This document shows positions 9,975 to 19,379 of a stretch of 64,000 bases of DNA, piece by piece. The notes beneath the pieces were generated by a model. It was not told the origin of the DNA and ran no database searches. It saw only the letters and a list, made by a program, of their open reading frames with translations. Position 1 is the stretch's first letter. Every line of letters starts with the position of its first letter. A program made the translations under genes and the position numbers. Source of the DNA: Phenylobacterium sp. (GTDB taxonomy: Bacteria; Pseudomonadota; Alphaproteobacteria; Caulobacterales; Caulobacteraceae); the NCBI RefSeq assembly GCF_004297125.1, contig NZ_SCVD01000003.1, positions 1-64,000 on the forward strand, read 5' to 3'.

Positions 9975-11372
9975 ATGACTGCGACCACGGCCCGCGACGG
10001 CGATACGGCCTTCCTTGGCCACCCGAAGGGGCTGGGCTTCCTGGCCTTCACGGAGGCCTGGGAGCGGTTCTCCTACTACGGCATGCAGTCGCTGCTGGTG
10101 CTCTACATGACCAAGATGCTGCTGCTGGCGCCGCACGTGGAGCAGATCGTCGGCTTCGCCGCCTTCGAGCGCGTCATCCAGTTCGTCTACCACCCGGGCG
10201 CCTCGACGCAGGCGATCTCGTCGGCGATCTTCGGGCTGTACTCGAGCCTGGTCTACCTGACCCCGATCCTGGGCGGCATCCTGGCCGACCAGCTGTTGGG
10301 CAAGACGCGGACGATCATCCTGGGCGGCCTGCTGATGGCGGCGGGCCACTTCCTGATGGCCTTCGACAGCAGTTTTCTACTGGCGCTGCTATGCTTGGTG
10401 CTGGGGACCGGCTGCTTCAAGGGCAACATCGCCGGCCAGGTGGGGTCGCTCTACGGCGACAGCGACCTGCGCCGGGCCGACGCGTTCCAGATCTTCTACC
10501 TGGGCATCAACGCCGGCGTGATCGCCGCGCCGCTGATCGCCGGCACCCTGGGCGAGAAGGTCGGCTGGCACTACGGTTTCGGCGTCGCCGGGATCGGCAT
10601 GCTGATCGCCCTGGTCATCTACATGATCGGCCGCCGCCACCTGCCGCCCGATCCGCCGCTGCGAGGCAAGGCGAAGGTCGCCAAGCCGAAGCTGCAGCCG
10701 GGGGAGGGCCGCACGGTCGCCCTGCTGATCCTGCTGCTGCCGGTGCTGTCGGCCTCGGTGCTGGCCAACCAGCAGATCTTCAACGCCTATCTGGTCTGGG
10801 CCGACCGCAGCGTCGACCTGACCTTCGGCGGCGACAAGGTTCCAACCACCTGGCTGATCACCCTCGACAGCGTGATGTCGGTCTCGTTCCTGGCCGGCAT
10901 GGTCGTCTTCTGGCGGCTGTGGGCCAAACGCTTCAAGGAACCTGACGAGATCGGCAAGCTGACCATCGGGGCCTTCGTCTCGGTGACCGGCGTCCTGTCG
11001 CTGGCCGCCGGCGCGATCATCGCCGAGCAGACAGGGACCAAGGTCTCCATCTGGTGGTGCGTGCTGTTCCACATCCTGAACAGCATCGCCTTCGCCAACA
11101 TGCTGCCCGTCTCGCTGGCGCTCTACGCCCGCGCTGCCCCGGCGGCCATGGGCGGCACGATCATCGGGATCTATTACCTGCACCTGTTCGCCGGGAACCA
11201 GACGGTCGGCATCCTGGGCACCCTCCTGGAGAAGATGCCCGCCAGCCAGTTCTGGCTGATGCACGCGGCCATCGCTGCCGGGGCAGGCGTGGTCTTCCTC
11301 ATCGTCGGCCGGTTCTTCGCCAAGTGGCTCAGCCACGAGAACACCAGCGAGGCGCGGGGACGGGCGGTCTAG
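9975..11372 (+). CDS. POT/PTR2 family proton-coupled oligopeptide transporter
   Basis: The 465-residue MFS protein belongs to the peptide transporter branch. The first helix carries the signature TEAWERFSYYGMQSLLVLYM (ExxERFxYYG), and the second signature appears as FYLGINAGVIAAPLIAGTLGEKVGWHYGFGVAGIGM. It imports di- and tripeptides with protons across the inner membrane. An ATG at 9975 preceded by GGAG six bases upstream is better than the TTG at 9963. The gene is 25 bases after the GDT1 gene and may be read through from it. Confidence 0.93.
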   Translation: MTATTARDGDTAFLGHPKGLGFLAFTEAWERFSYYGMQSLLVLYMTKMLLLAPHVEQIVGFAAFERVIQFVYHPGASTQAISSAIFGLYSSLVYLTPILGGILADQLLGKTRTIILGGLLMAAGHFLMAFDSSFLLALLCLVLGTGCFKGNIAGQVGSLYGDSDLRRADAFQIFYLGINAGVIAAPLIAGTLGEKVGWHYGFGVAGIGMLIALVIYMIGRRHLPPDPPLRGKAKVAKPKLQPGEGRTVALLILLLPVLSASVLANQQIFNAYLVWADRSVDLTFGGDKVPTTWLITLDSVMSVSFLAGMVVFWRLWAKRFKEPDEIGKLTIGAFVSVTGVLSLAAGAIIAEQTGTKVSIWWCVLFHILNSIAFANMLPVSLALYARAAPAAMGGTIIGIYYLHLFAGNQTVGILGTLLEKMPASQFWLMHAAIAAGAGVVFLIVGRFFAKWLSHENTSEARGRAV

Positions 11373-11407
11373 GCTTGGCCACAGAACTTGATCTAGAAGC
11401 GTCCTGC

Positions 11408-11484
11408 GGGCGGCTAGCTCAGTTGGTTAGAGCACCTCGTTTACACCGAGGGGGTCGGGGGTTCGAGCCCCTCGCCGCCCACCA
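11408..11484 (+). tRNA. tRNA-Val (anticodon UAC)
   Basis: The cloverleaf is complete. The acceptor stem GGGCGGC (11408-11414) pairs with GCCGCCC (11474-11480). The D-arm is TAGCTCAGTTGGTTAGAGC, the anticodon stem CCTCG-TTTACAC-CGAGG gives anticodon TAC, and the T-arm contains GGTTCGAGCCC. The CCA end is encoded. Confidence 0.97.
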
Positions 11485-11528
11485 GCCTTCGCGCCACGAG
11501 CGCTACGGCCGGCGCCTGGGAGAAGGAT

Positions 11529-12419
11529 ATGAAGCCATGGCTCGCGGTTCTCGTGGGCGCGATGTTCGCATCGGCGGCCATGGCTGAACCCGCCACCGTC
11601 CAGGACTACATGAGCCAGCCCCAGGCGAAGGCGGATGCGCACATCGCCTACGGCCCCGCGCCGGCCCAGGCGGTCGAGCTGTTCCTGCCGAAGAGCGCGG
11701 GGCCGCATCCCGTCGTCGTGCTGATCCATGGCGGCTGTTATCTCGCGGAGTATCAGGGCCTGCCGCAGACCAGCGGCATGGCGGCCGACCTGGCGCGGCG
11801 TGGCTATGCCGTCTGGAACGTCGAGTACCGCAAGCTGGGCGAGCCCGGTGCGGGGTATCCGGGCACGTTCCTGGACGTGGCCGATGCCGTCGATCGCATC
11901 CGCGCCGAGGCTCCGAGGTACGGGCTGGACACGAAGCGGGTGCTCGCCGTGGGCCATTCCGCCGGCGGGCACCTGGCGCTCTGGGCGGCTTCGCGGGCCC
12001 GGCTGCCGAAGACGAGCCCGCTATGGCGGGGCGATCCGCTGAGGATCCGAACCGTGGTCAGCCTGGGCGGCATCGGCGATCTGGAGGGCCAGGGCGACAT
12101 CTTCGCCGGGGCCTGCGGGCCGGAGCCGATCCCCAGGATCATCGGCCTGGCCGACCGCGCCGACGCCTACGCCGACACCTCGCCCGCCGAGCTGCTGCCC
12201 AGCGGCGCCCGCGTGGTGATGATCTCGGGCGTCCTGGACCATGTGATGCCCCCGGCGACGGGAAAGGCCTACACGGCCCGCGTCCGAAAGGCGGGTGACC
12301 AGGCCGAGGCCATCGCGATCCCGGGCGCGACCCACTACGACGTGGTGATCCCGACGACGGAGGCCTGGAAGACCGTCGTCGCGCCAGCGATCGAGCGCGA
12401 AGCCGCCAGGCTGCGCTGA
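11529..12419 (+). CDS. Exported alpha/beta hydrolase (esterase-like)
   Basis: The 296-residue protein has an N-terminal signal peptide (MKPWLAVLVGAMFASAAMA, probable cleavage before EPA). The BD-FAE/esterase-type fold shows the oxyanion motif HGGCY at 67-71, the nucleophile elbow GHSAGG with Ser144, a candidate acid in GVLDHVMPP and the His of GATHYDVV. It probably acts in the periplasm on an ester or amide; the substrate is unknown. It overlaps the aldo/keto reductase start by one base (TGATG), so the two are co-expressed. Confidence 0.87.
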   Translation: MKPWLAVLVGAMFASAAMAEPATVQDYMSQPQAKADAHIAYGPAPAQAVELFLPKSAGPHPVVVLIHGGCYLAEYQGLPQTSGMAADLARRGYAVWNVEYRKLGEPGAGYPGTFLDVADAVDRIRAEAPRYGLDTKRVLAVGHSAGGHLALWAASRARLPKTSPLWRGDPLRIRTVVSLGGIGDLEGQGDIFAGACGPEPIPRIIGLADRADAYADTSPAELLPSGARVVMISGVLDHVMPPATGKAYTARVRKAGDQAEAIAIPGATHYDVVIPTTEAWKTVVAPAIEREAARLR

Positions 12420-13336
12420 TGCGCTACCGCCCGCTCGGACGCACCGGCCTGACCGTCTCCGAACTCGGCTTCGGATGCGCCAGCTGGTGGGGCAAGCCGC
12501 GGTTCGACGAGCGCACGGCCGTCGGCCTGGTCCATGAGGCGATCGATAGGGGCGTGACCCTGTTCGACACCGGCGCCAGCTACTCGGCGGGCGAGGCGGA
12601 ACCGCGGTTGGGACGGGCGTTGAGAGGCGGTGACAGGTCGCGCCTGGTCATCGCCACCAAGGCCGGCACCTACCACGCCGGCGGCGGCCGGATCGCGCGG
12701 GACATGTCGCCGGCGGCCATCGCGGCCAGCGCCGAGCGAAGCCTCGGGAACCTCGGCCTCGAGACCCTGGGCCTGTTGCAACTCCACGGCCCGTCGGTCC
12801 ACGAGCTGGACGCGGCGATGGAGACCCTGGCGGCGCTCAAGGCCCGGGGCCTGGTCAGGGCCGTCGGCCTGAACAGCTTCGATCCGGCCGTCATCGACCA
12901 TGCCATCGGCCTGCCGGGCGTCGACGTCGTGATGGTGGACTACAACGTCCTGCGGCCGGAGCGGGAGCCGCTGATCGCGCGGGCCGCGGCGGCGGGGAAG
13001 GGCGTGCTGGCCGGGATGCCGCTGGCCATGGGTCATACCCGACCGCTGGTGGAACGCCTGCGCGGCCCGCAGGACCTCTGGTACGCCGCCCGCGCCCTCG
13101 CCAAGCACCGCGGAGAGCTTCGCCGCGGCGCGCGCTTCCGCTTCCTGCATCGCCTGCCGGAGGTGACCGGGTCGCAGGCCGCGCTCGCCTACGTCCTGGC
13201 CAACCCCCGCCTCAGCGCCGCCGTCTTCGGGGCGACCCGCCCGGAGCACCTGCGCGAGAACCTGGCGGCCTCCGGGCTGGCGCTGCCGAGCGGGGTGCTC
13301 GCCCGCATCCATGCCGCACAGAAGGGTGTCCCCTGA
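12419..13336 (+). CDS. Aldo/keto reductase
   Basis: The 305-residue cytoplasmic TIM-barrel NADPH oxidoreductase starts MRYRPLGRTGLTVSELGFGCASWWG. Catalytic Asp and Tyr occur in GVTLFDTGASYSAGEAEPRLG (the usual DTAxxYG in the form DTGASYS). The Lys of VIATKAG follows, then LGLLQLHGPS. The loss of the usual DTA is mild. Members reduce carbonyls or act like L-fucose or galactose dehydrogenases. It is coupled to the preceding esterase gene by a one-base overlap. Confidence 0.88.
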   Translation: MRYRPLGRTGLTVSELGFGCASWWGKPRFDERTAVGLVHEAIDRGVTLFDTGASYSAGEAEPRLGRALRGGDRSRLVIATKAGTYHAGGGRIARDMSPAAIAASAERSLGNLGLETLGLLQLHGPSVHELDAAMETLAALKARGLVRAVGLNSFDPAVIDHAIGLPGVDVVMVDYNVLRPEREPLIARAAAAGKGVLAGMPLAMGHTRPLVERLRGPQDLWYAARALAKHRGELRRGARFRFLHRLPEVTGSQAALAYVLANPRLSAAVFGATRPEHLRENLAASGLALPSGVLARIHAAQKGVP

Positions 13337-13417
13337 CGTCACGTGAGGACTTCCGCCAGCCGTATGCGGGAGTCATGTTGCTCGCCAGAACAACGATAAC
13401 CTACGGGCAGGAGCACC

Positions 13418-15343
13418 ATGGCCGACGTTCCCGAGAACCTCGAGGATGTGCTGAAGGACGCCCATCTGCCGGCGCTGCTGACGGCGCTGGTGCATATGAC
13501 CGGCGAGACCGGCTGGCTGCGGCCAGAGTGGACGCCGGTCTACAATTCGATGGACCGCAACGACATCGGCATCCCTGCGGAGCGGCAGGAGGAGGCCCGC
13601 AAGGCCGCCGCCGAGGCGATCCGCGCCTACCTGGGCGGCAAGCCGCTGCAGATGGCCAGCACCGATACGGCCACCCTGCGCCGCCAGATGGACTTCGTCG
13701 CCGGCGCGCCGATCCCCGAGCAGTACGTGGACTTCCTGGTCGACGAGCTGACCCTGGCCGGCAAGAGCACCAAGGACCCGCAGTTCGAGCAGCCGCAGCT
13801 CCAGGCCGCCGCCCGCAGGCTGAAGGTGCTGGTGATTGGCGCGGGCATGACCGGCCTGCTCGCCGGCATAAGGCTCAGCCAGGCCGGCGTGCCGTTCGAA
13901 ATCGTCGACAAGAACGCCGACGTGGGCGGGACCTGGTTCGAGAACACCTATCCCGGCTGCCGGGTCGACAACTCGAACCACATGTACAGCTACTCGTTCG
14001 AGCCCAACCACGCCTGGCCGCAGCACTTCTCGCCCCAACCGGTCCTGCTGGAGTACTTCCGCGGCATCGCGGCGAAGTATGACCTGCGCAAGCGCATCCG
14101 CTTCGAGACCCTGGTCGAGACCGTGGCCTGGGACGAGGGCCGCGCCTTGTGGCGCGCGACGCTCAAGGGCAAGGACGGCCGAACCGAGGTGATTGAGGCC
14201 AACGCCGTGATCACCGCCGTCGGCCAGCTCAACCGGCCGCGGATGCCCGACATCGAGGGTGTGGGCAGTTTCGAGGGCCCGGCCTTCCACTCCGCCGAAT
14301 GGCGGCACGACGTGGACCTGAAAGGCAAGCGGGTCGGCGTGATCGGGACCGGGGCCTCGGCCTACCAGTTCGTGCCGGAGATCGCGCCGGAGGTGGCGCA
14401 GATGACCGTGTTCCAGCGCTCGCCGCCCTGGGGTCTGCCGGTCCCGCACTACCACGACAGCGTGCCCGAAAACATGAAGTGGGTGCTGGAGCACGTGCCC
14501 TACTTCGACAAGTGGTATCGGTTCTACCTGTTCTGGAGCACGACCGAAGGCTTCCTGCCGATGGTGAAGTCCGATCCGAGCTGGAACGGCGGCCCCGACG
14601 CCGTGGGCCCGGAAAACGCCATGCTCCGCGACATGGTGATCGAATCGTACCGGGCGCAGATGACCGTGCGGCCCGAACTGCTGGACAAGGTGACGCCCAA
14701 ATACCCAATCGGCGGCAAGCGCGCGGTGCTGGACAACGGCGTGTGGCTGGCCGCCCTGCAGCGCGACAACGTCGAGCTTGTCACGGAGAAGATCGCGCGG
14801 ATCACGCCCAAGGGCATCGTCACGGCCGACGGCGTGGAGCACGAATACGACGTGCTGATCTACAGCACCGGCTTCCAGGCCTCGAACTTCCTGTCGTACC
14901 TGAAGGTGAAGGGCCGGGGCGGGCGCGACCTGCACGAGACCTGGGGCGGCGACGCCAAGGCCTATCTGGGCATGACCGTGCCGGGCTTCCCGAACTTCTT
15001 CATCACCTACGGCCCGAACACCAACATCGTGGTCAACGGCTCGATCATCTTCTTCTCCGAGTGCTCGGTCCGCTACATCGTGGGCTGCCTGAAGCTGCTG
15101 GCGGACACCGGCGCGCGCGCCTTGGAGGTGAAGACGGCGGTGCATGACGACTTCAACCGCCGGGTGGACGAGGCGAACGCCGGTTGGGCCTGGGGCTCGC
15201 CCAAGGTTTCGAGCTGGTACAAGAACAGCTTCGGCCGGGTCAGCCAGAACTGGCCCTTCGGCCTGATCGACTACTGGCGCGCCACCCTGGCCCCGAATCC
15301 GGACGACTTCGTCCTGGAGAAGACGCCGGAGCCGGTGGCCTAA
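13418..15343 (+). CDS. Flavin-containing Baeyer-Villiger-type monooxygenase (HAPMO-like)
   Basis: The 641-residue class B flavoprotein has an N-terminal extension of about 130 residues, like 4-hydroxyacetophenone monooxygenase. The FAD Rossmann motif GAGMTG lies at 141-146, GGTWFENTYPGCRVD at 170-184, the BVMO fingerprint FxGxxxHxxxW at 285-295, and the NADPH Rossmann GTGASA at 310-315. Type I BVMOs insert oxygen next to a ketone to form esters, so the esterase/AKR pair just upstream could process the product, though that link is speculative. Its tail overlaps the convergent DUF2891 gene by four bases. Confidence 0.92.
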   Translation: MADVPENLEDVLKDAHLPALLTALVHMTGETGWLRPEWTPVYNSMDRNDIGIPAERQEEARKAAAEAIRAYLGGKPLQMASTDTATLRRQMDFVAGAPIPEQYVDFLVDELTLAGKSTKDPQFEQPQLQAAARRLKVLVIGAGMTGLLAGIRLSQAGVPFEIVDKNADVGGTWFENTYPGCRVDNSNHMYSYSFEPNHAWPQHFSPQPVLLEYFRGIAAKYDLRKRIRFETLVETVAWDEGRALWRATLKGKDGRTEVIEANAVITAVGQLNRPRMPDIEGVGSFEGPAFHSAEWRHDVDLKGKRVGVIGTGASAYQFVPEIAPEVAQMTVFQRSPPWGLPVPHYHDSVPENMKWVLEHVPYFDKWYRFYLFWSTTEGFLPMVKSDPSWNGGPDAVGPENAMLRDMVIESYRAQMTVRPELLDKVTPKYPIGGKRAVLDNGVWLAALQRDNVELVTEKIARITPKGIVTADGVEHEYDVLIYSTGFQASNFLSYLKVKGRGGRDLHETWGGDAKAYLGMTVPGFPNFFITYGPNTNIVVNGSIIFFSECSVRYIVGCLKLLADTGARALEVKTAVHDDFNRRVDEANAGWAWGSPKVSSWYKNSFGRVSQNWPFGLIDYWRATLAPNPDDFVLEKTPEPVA

Positions 15344-16359
15344 GCGTCAACGGCGGTGAGGGCGAGCAGGGCGAACGACGCCAGCCAGTGCTCGCCCATG
15401 TAGTCGCCGGCCACGTGCGGCAGGCTGGCGGCGAGGTGGCGCGCGGCGGCGTCCTCCATCGCCGGCCGGGCCGGATCGTCGGAGGGCAGGGCCGCGGCGA
15501 GTGCGCGCCAGCACCAGGCGCGCGACAGGTTCAGGCCGTCCAGGTGGGCGATCTTGCCGTCGGTGCGGTCGGTGACGAGGGCCGGCGCGAACAGGGTCGC
15601 GGGCCGGGCCTCGTCGGCGTGCGGCAGGTAGTCGGCGAACCAGGTCTGGAAGGTGTTGTCGGGCAGGAGGCGCCGCAGGCATTCGGCCGTCATCAGGGTC
15701 GGGGAGAGGAAGTCGTCGCCGGACGGCTCCCAGGCCTGGGCGTGGCGGTCGGCGAGATACCAGTCACGGGCCTTGGCCTCGAACAGCGCCAGCAGGTCGC
15801 CGTCGCTGGTGGCGGCCGCATAGTCGCTGGCCAGCGCCAGGGCGAAGGCGGTCGAGGAGTGTACCCCGGTGCGGACCGGGTAGGCGGCGATGGGCAGGAA
15901 GTCGCGGAACCGCTGGGCGAAGGCTTGGGCCAGGGGCCGGTGCGTCGTCGCCCAGGGCGTCTCGTGGAGCAGGAGCTCGGCCTGGAGCTTCAGCAGCCAG
16001 GCCCAGCCGTAGGGGCGCTCGAAGCCCCGGGCGGACGGGCGCAGGAGGTAGGCGACCTCGGCGGCGACCTTGGCGTGGGTGAAGGCGTCGTCGAACAGGT
16101 CGCGGATGGCGGGCGCCTCCGGGATCTGCGGGCAAAGGCGCAGGACGGTGGCCAGGGTCCAGTAGCCGTGGACGCAGGAGTGCCAGTCGAAGCTGCCGAA
16201 GAAGATCGGGTGCAGGTCACGAGGACCCTTCACGTCCTCAGGGCCGGCGAGGACGTGGTCCATCTTGTTCGGGTATTCGCGGGCGACGTGGCCCAGCGCG
16301 AGGCGCGCGAACTGCGACGCCAGCTCCGGCGCGAGGCGGCTAACGGAAGGCGAGGACAT
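15340..16359 (-). CDS. DUF2891 family protein
   Basis: The 339-residue, probably alpha/alpha-toroid-like protein is recognised by the DUF2891 segments HPIFFGSFDWHSCVHGYWTLATVLRL, GWAWLLKLQAEL and RTGVHSSTAFALALA. No biochemical role is established for the family. It has no signal peptide. It is the third gene of an operon after DUF969 and DUF979 membrane proteins and overlaps the DUF979 end by 20 bases. In other genomes such clusters often also contain pyroglutamyl peptidase or 5-oxoprolinase genes, suggesting a role in pyroglutamate use; none is seen here. Confidence 0.85.
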   Translation of the reverse strand: MSSPSVSRLAPELASQFARLALGHVAREYPNKMDHVLAGPEDVKGPRDLHPIFFGSFDWHSCVHGYWTLATVLRLCPQIPEAPAIRDLFDDAFTHAKVAAEVAYLLRPSARGFERPYGWAWLLKLQAELLLHETPWATTHRPLAQAFAQRFRDFLPIAAYPVRTGVHSSTAFALALASDYAAATSDGDLLALFEAKARDWYLADRHAQAWEPSGDDFLSPTLMTAECLRRLLPDNTFQTWFADYLPHADEARPATLFAPALVTDRTDGKIAHLDGLNLSRAWCWRALAAALPSDDPARPAMEDAAARHLAASLPHVAGDYMGEHWLASFALLALTAVDA

Positions 16360-17293
16360 ACATCAGCACCACGTTGGCGATCAGCAGCGGAAGCGCCGTC
16401 GGGATCTGCGCCTTGATCACGGCATAACGATCCGGCAGCTCCAGCAGAGCCGCCGGCACGAGATTAAAGTTGGCGGCCAGCGGGGTCATCAGCGTCCCGC
16501 AGAAGCCCGAGAGCATGCCGATCGACGCCACCACGGCCGGGTCGCCGCCGAACTTGTGGATCAGGATCGGCAGGCCGATGCCGGCGGTCATCACCGGGAA
16601 GGCGGCGAAGGCGTTGCCCATGATCATCGTGAACCCGGCCATGCCCAGGCAGTAGACGGCCACCGCCGTCAACCGGGCGTCCATGGGGATCCAGGTGGTG
16701 ACCAGGTCGCCGATCACCTGGCCGACGCCGGCCAGGGCGAAGATTGCGCCCAGCGCCGCCAGCATCTGCGGCAGCAAGGCGGCCCAGCCCACCGTGTCCA
16801 TCAGCCGGCGGCCTTCCTGCAGCGGGCTGATCAGCGGCTGGCGAAGCAGGATCAACGCCACGCCGACCGCGATGACCGCGGCGAGAGCCAGGGAGAGCGG
16901 CGTCGCCTGCTTGGGATCGAGCAGGGGCGTCCCGCCGAACTCCAGCGGCTTCAGGACCAGCACGCCGAACGCCACCACGACGGGCAGGGTGAGGGCGGGG
17001 ATGAAGAGCTTTTCGCCGAACCGCTCGGCCAGGACCTTGCGTTCCTCCAGCGAGGTGGTGGCGGGCTGGCCGCGGCCGAGCAGGCCGAAGCCGGCGATGG
17101 CGGCCAGGCCCAGCACCAGGATGCCATTGCCGAGGTCGCCCAGATGGTCGCCGGCCAGGTAGCTCACCGCGACCAGGCCCCAGAAGACCGCATTGCCGAA
17201 GCGCTTCCTGTTGTTGGCGTCCATGGCGCTCAGCACCGCGAAGGCGCCGAACACCAGGCCGGACAGGATGTAGACGGCGGAGAGCTTGATCAT
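16340..17293 (-). CDS. DUF979 family membrane protein (putative permease subunit)
   Basis: The 317-residue protein has about eight to ten hydrophobic helices and the DUF979 segments SYLAGDHLGDLGNGILVLGLA and GNAFAAFPVMTAGIGLPILI. It starts at the ATG at 17293 (MIKLSAVYILSG), overlapping the DUF969 stop by four bases (ATGA), so the two are translationally coupled and probably form one transporter. The transported molecule is unproven; pyroglutamate has been suggested from gene context in other bacteria. Confidence 0.87.
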   Translation of the reverse strand: MIKLSAVYILSGLVFGAFAVLSAMDANNRKRFGNAVFWGLVAVSYLAGDHLGDLGNGILVLGLAAIAGFGLLGRGQPATTSLEERKVLAERFGEKLFIPALTLPVVVAFGVLVLKPLEFGGTPLLDPKQATPLSLALAAVIAVGVALILLRQPLISPLQEGRRLMDTVGWAALLPQMLAALGAIFALAGVGQVIGDLVTTWIPMDARLTAVAVYCLGMAGFTMIMGNAFAAFPVMTAGIGLPILIHKFGGDPAVVASIGMLSGFCGTLMTPLAANFNLVPAALLELPDRYAVIKAQIPTALPLLIANVVLMYVLAFR

Positions 17294-17958
17294 GCGCTTG
17301 GCCCTTGCCGCAGCTTGCGGTCGAAGAGCAGCAGCCGGCCGGCGTGCAGGACGAACGCCACCAGCGCCGTGGGGATGGCCCACATCGAAAGATGGAGCGG
17401 CTCGATCACGATGCCGCTGGTGGCCAGGAAGCCCACCATCAGCAGAATCGAGCCGATGGCGATGAAGATGTCTTCGCCAAAGAACAGGCCGATGTTGTCG
17501 GTGGCCGACGCCATGGCCCGGGTGTCCTGCCGGGTCTGGTCGCTGAGCTCGCCGGTGCGCGCCTCCACGGCGCCCTCGGCCATCGGGGCGACCATGGGGC
17601 GGACGCTCTGGGCGTGGCCGGCGATCGAGGTCAGGCCCAGCGCCGAGGTGATCTGCCGGAAGGCCAGGTAGCCGATCAGGAAGGGGCCGACCGACACGCC
17701 CTTGAACCGGGCGATCAGCGACCGCGCGCGCTCCTGCAGCCCGGCGCGCTCGACCACCCCGATCACCGGCAGGACCAGGTAGGCGGCGGTGACGAAGCGG
17801 TTCTCGTTGAAGGCCCTGCCGAAGGCTTCCAGCACCTCGACGGGCGAGAGGCCGGCGGCCAGGCCGGTGACGAAGGCGGCGATGGTCACGACCAGCAGCG
17901 GGTTCAGCCGCACGGCGAAGCCGACCACCACGGTGGCCACGCCCAGAAGCGTCAGCAT
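17290..17958 (-). CDS. DUF969 family membrane protein (putative permease subunit)
   Basis: The 222-residue protein has about six hydrophobic segments. DUF969 features include RLNPLLVVTIAAFVTGLAAG, PVIGVVERAGLQERA and ASATDNIGLFFGEDIFIAIGSILL. It is the first gene of the DUF969-DUF979-DUF2891 operon, with a gap of only 75 bases to the small divergent ORF upstream. Membrane topology and operon coupling support a two-subunit secondary transporter. Confidence 0.87.
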   Translation of the reverse strand: MLTLLGVATVVVGFAVRLNPLLVVTIAAFVTGLAAGLSPVEVLEAFGRAFNENRFVTAAYLVLPVIGVVERAGLQERARSLIARFKGVSVGPFLIGYLAFRQITSALGLTSIAGHAQSVRPMVAPMAEGAVEARTGELSDQTRQDTRAMASATDNIGLFFGEDIFIAIGSILLMVGFLATSGIVIEPLHLSMWAIPTALVAFVLHAGRLLLFDRKLRQGPSA

Positions 17959-18033
17959 GCCGGTCCCTCAAGCGATTCCGCGGCCATTGGAGCGGCTGGC
18001 GGCGGCTTGGGCAACGGCCTAGAATCCGGGGTC

Positions 18034-18159
18034 ATGAGCCAGCCCCGCGATCCGGACCGGGACCACGACGAGGTCGATGAGGCGGGCGAGGAATCCTTCC
18101 CCGCCAGCGACCCGCCACCCTGGACCCCGCCCGGCCGCAAGGGCCCCCTGGACGGCTGA
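18034..18159 (+). CDS. Small conserved EESFPASDPP protein (41 aa)
   Basis: The 41-residue acidic and proline-rich peptide starts at the ATG at 18034 and contains EAGEESFPASDPPPWTPP. This motif recurs in many tiny uncharacterised proteobacterial proteins, usually annotated hypothetical, which is the main support for it being real. No signal peptide or helix is visible. A stronger ribosome site than GGGGTC before the ATG is not seen. Function unknown. Confidence 0.65.
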   Translation: MSQPRDPDRDHDEVDEAGEESFPASDPPPWTPPGRKGPLDG

Positions 18160-18375
18160 CGACCTCGCCGGCCGACTCGTTCTGAGCCGCGAAGGCCCGA
18201 AGGCGGGCGGCGAGAGATCCAGTTCCTGGCGGACCTCGGCGCTGAGCCATTGGCGAAGCCGGCGAACTTCCGCCCAATACTCCATCCTGAAGTCGGCAGA
18301 CGATGAGCGCGACGGTGTTGGCGCTCTGCCTTCGCTACCGCTAGGTTCGAACGAAAGACATCCGGGGGACCGTCG

Positions 18376-19332
18376 ATGAACAGGCTCTGGGGCGCGGCGC
18401 TCGCGTTCGTATTGGCGGTCGTCGCCGGCGCCGCCGCCGTGGCGCAGGTTCCGGCCCAGCCGCCCGCCGACCCGGGCCCGCCGCTCAGCGGCTATCCTCG
18501 CAACGCCCTGCGAGCGCCGACGCCTGCGGAACTAAAGACTGCCACCTACGTCCGGGATGTCATCTACGGCCACCGCGACGGCATGGCGCTGACCTACGAC
18601 GTCTTCAAGCCGGTGAAGAGGGCCAATGGCGCGCTTGTGGTCAACATGGTGTCGGCCGGCTGGAGATCGTCATGGGCCCCGCCGGAAGAACGCCAGGCCC
18701 GCTATCAGGCGCTGATCGACAAGGGCTTCACCGTGGTCGCGCTTTACCACGCGTCTGCGCCGCGTTTCCAGGTTCCGGACGCGGTCTCAGACGTCCGGCT
18801 CGGGATGCGCCACATCAAGCTGCACGCCGCTGACTACGGCGCCGATCCCGCGCGGATCGGCGCGTGGGGCGCGAGCGCAGGAGGCCATCTCGCTCTCGTC
18901 GCCGGCGTGATGGCCGATGACGGGGACCCCACGGCCGCCAACCCGCTGGAGCGTTCGGGCAACCGTATAGCAGCCGTCGTCGCCTACTTCCCGCCCACCG
19001 ACCTGGCGGCCCTCCTCCAGGGCCGCCCGAAGGGCGGCGCCATCGCGTTCGACGACAAGCTCCTTCCGTCCGTCTCGCCGATCCTCAGCGTCGATGCGCG
19101 CGATCCGCCGACGCTGATCCTGCATGGCGACGCCGACAAGGGCGTGCCGCCCTCACAGGCCGAAGCCATGCACGCGGCCCTCGACAAGGCCGGCGTGGAA
19201 AACAAGCTGAAGATGTACCCGGGCGCCGACCACGACTTCTACGTCAAGGGCGACCCGGCCAAGACCGACGCGTACGCCACCGACGCCATGAATGCGATGG
19301 TCGGCTGGTTCGAAGGCCACCTGAAGAAGTAG
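18376..19332 (+). CDS. Exported alpha/beta hydrolase
   Basis: The 318-residue protein starts with a signal peptide (MNRLWGAALAFVLAVVAGAAAVAQ). The nucleophile elbow GASAGG has Ser168, a probable acid lies in HGDADKGVPPSQA, and the catalytic His is in GADHDFYV. The usual HGG oxyanion motif is replaced by NMVSAGW, as in the dienelactone-hydrolase/BD-FAE-like subgroup. It is likely periplasmic with unknown substrate. It is convergent with rsmA and has no obvious operon partner. Confidence 0.85.
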   Translation: MNRLWGAALAFVLAVVAGAAAVAQVPAQPPADPGPPLSGYPRNALRAPTPAELKTATYVRDVIYGHRDGMALTYDVFKPVKRANGALVVNMVSAGWRSSWAPPEERQARYQALIDKGFTVVALYHASAPRFQVPDAVSDVRLGMRHIKLHAADYGADPARIGAWGASAGGHLALVAGVMADDGDPTAANPLERSGNRIAAVVAYFPPTDLAALLQGRPKGGAIAFDDKLLPSVSPILSVDARDPPTLILHGDADKGVPPSQAEAMHAALDKAGVENKLKMYPGADHDFYVKGDPAKTDAYATDAMNAMVGWFEGHLKK

Positions 19333-19379
19333 TCCCTCGGCGCCGCTGACCTGAGGTTCGTCATCCTGGCCGGCGGCGG

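Noticed and set aside
13373..15145. 590-codon antisense frame opposite the Baeyer-Villiger monooxygenase
   Set aside because: No recognisable domain; antisense composition artefact.
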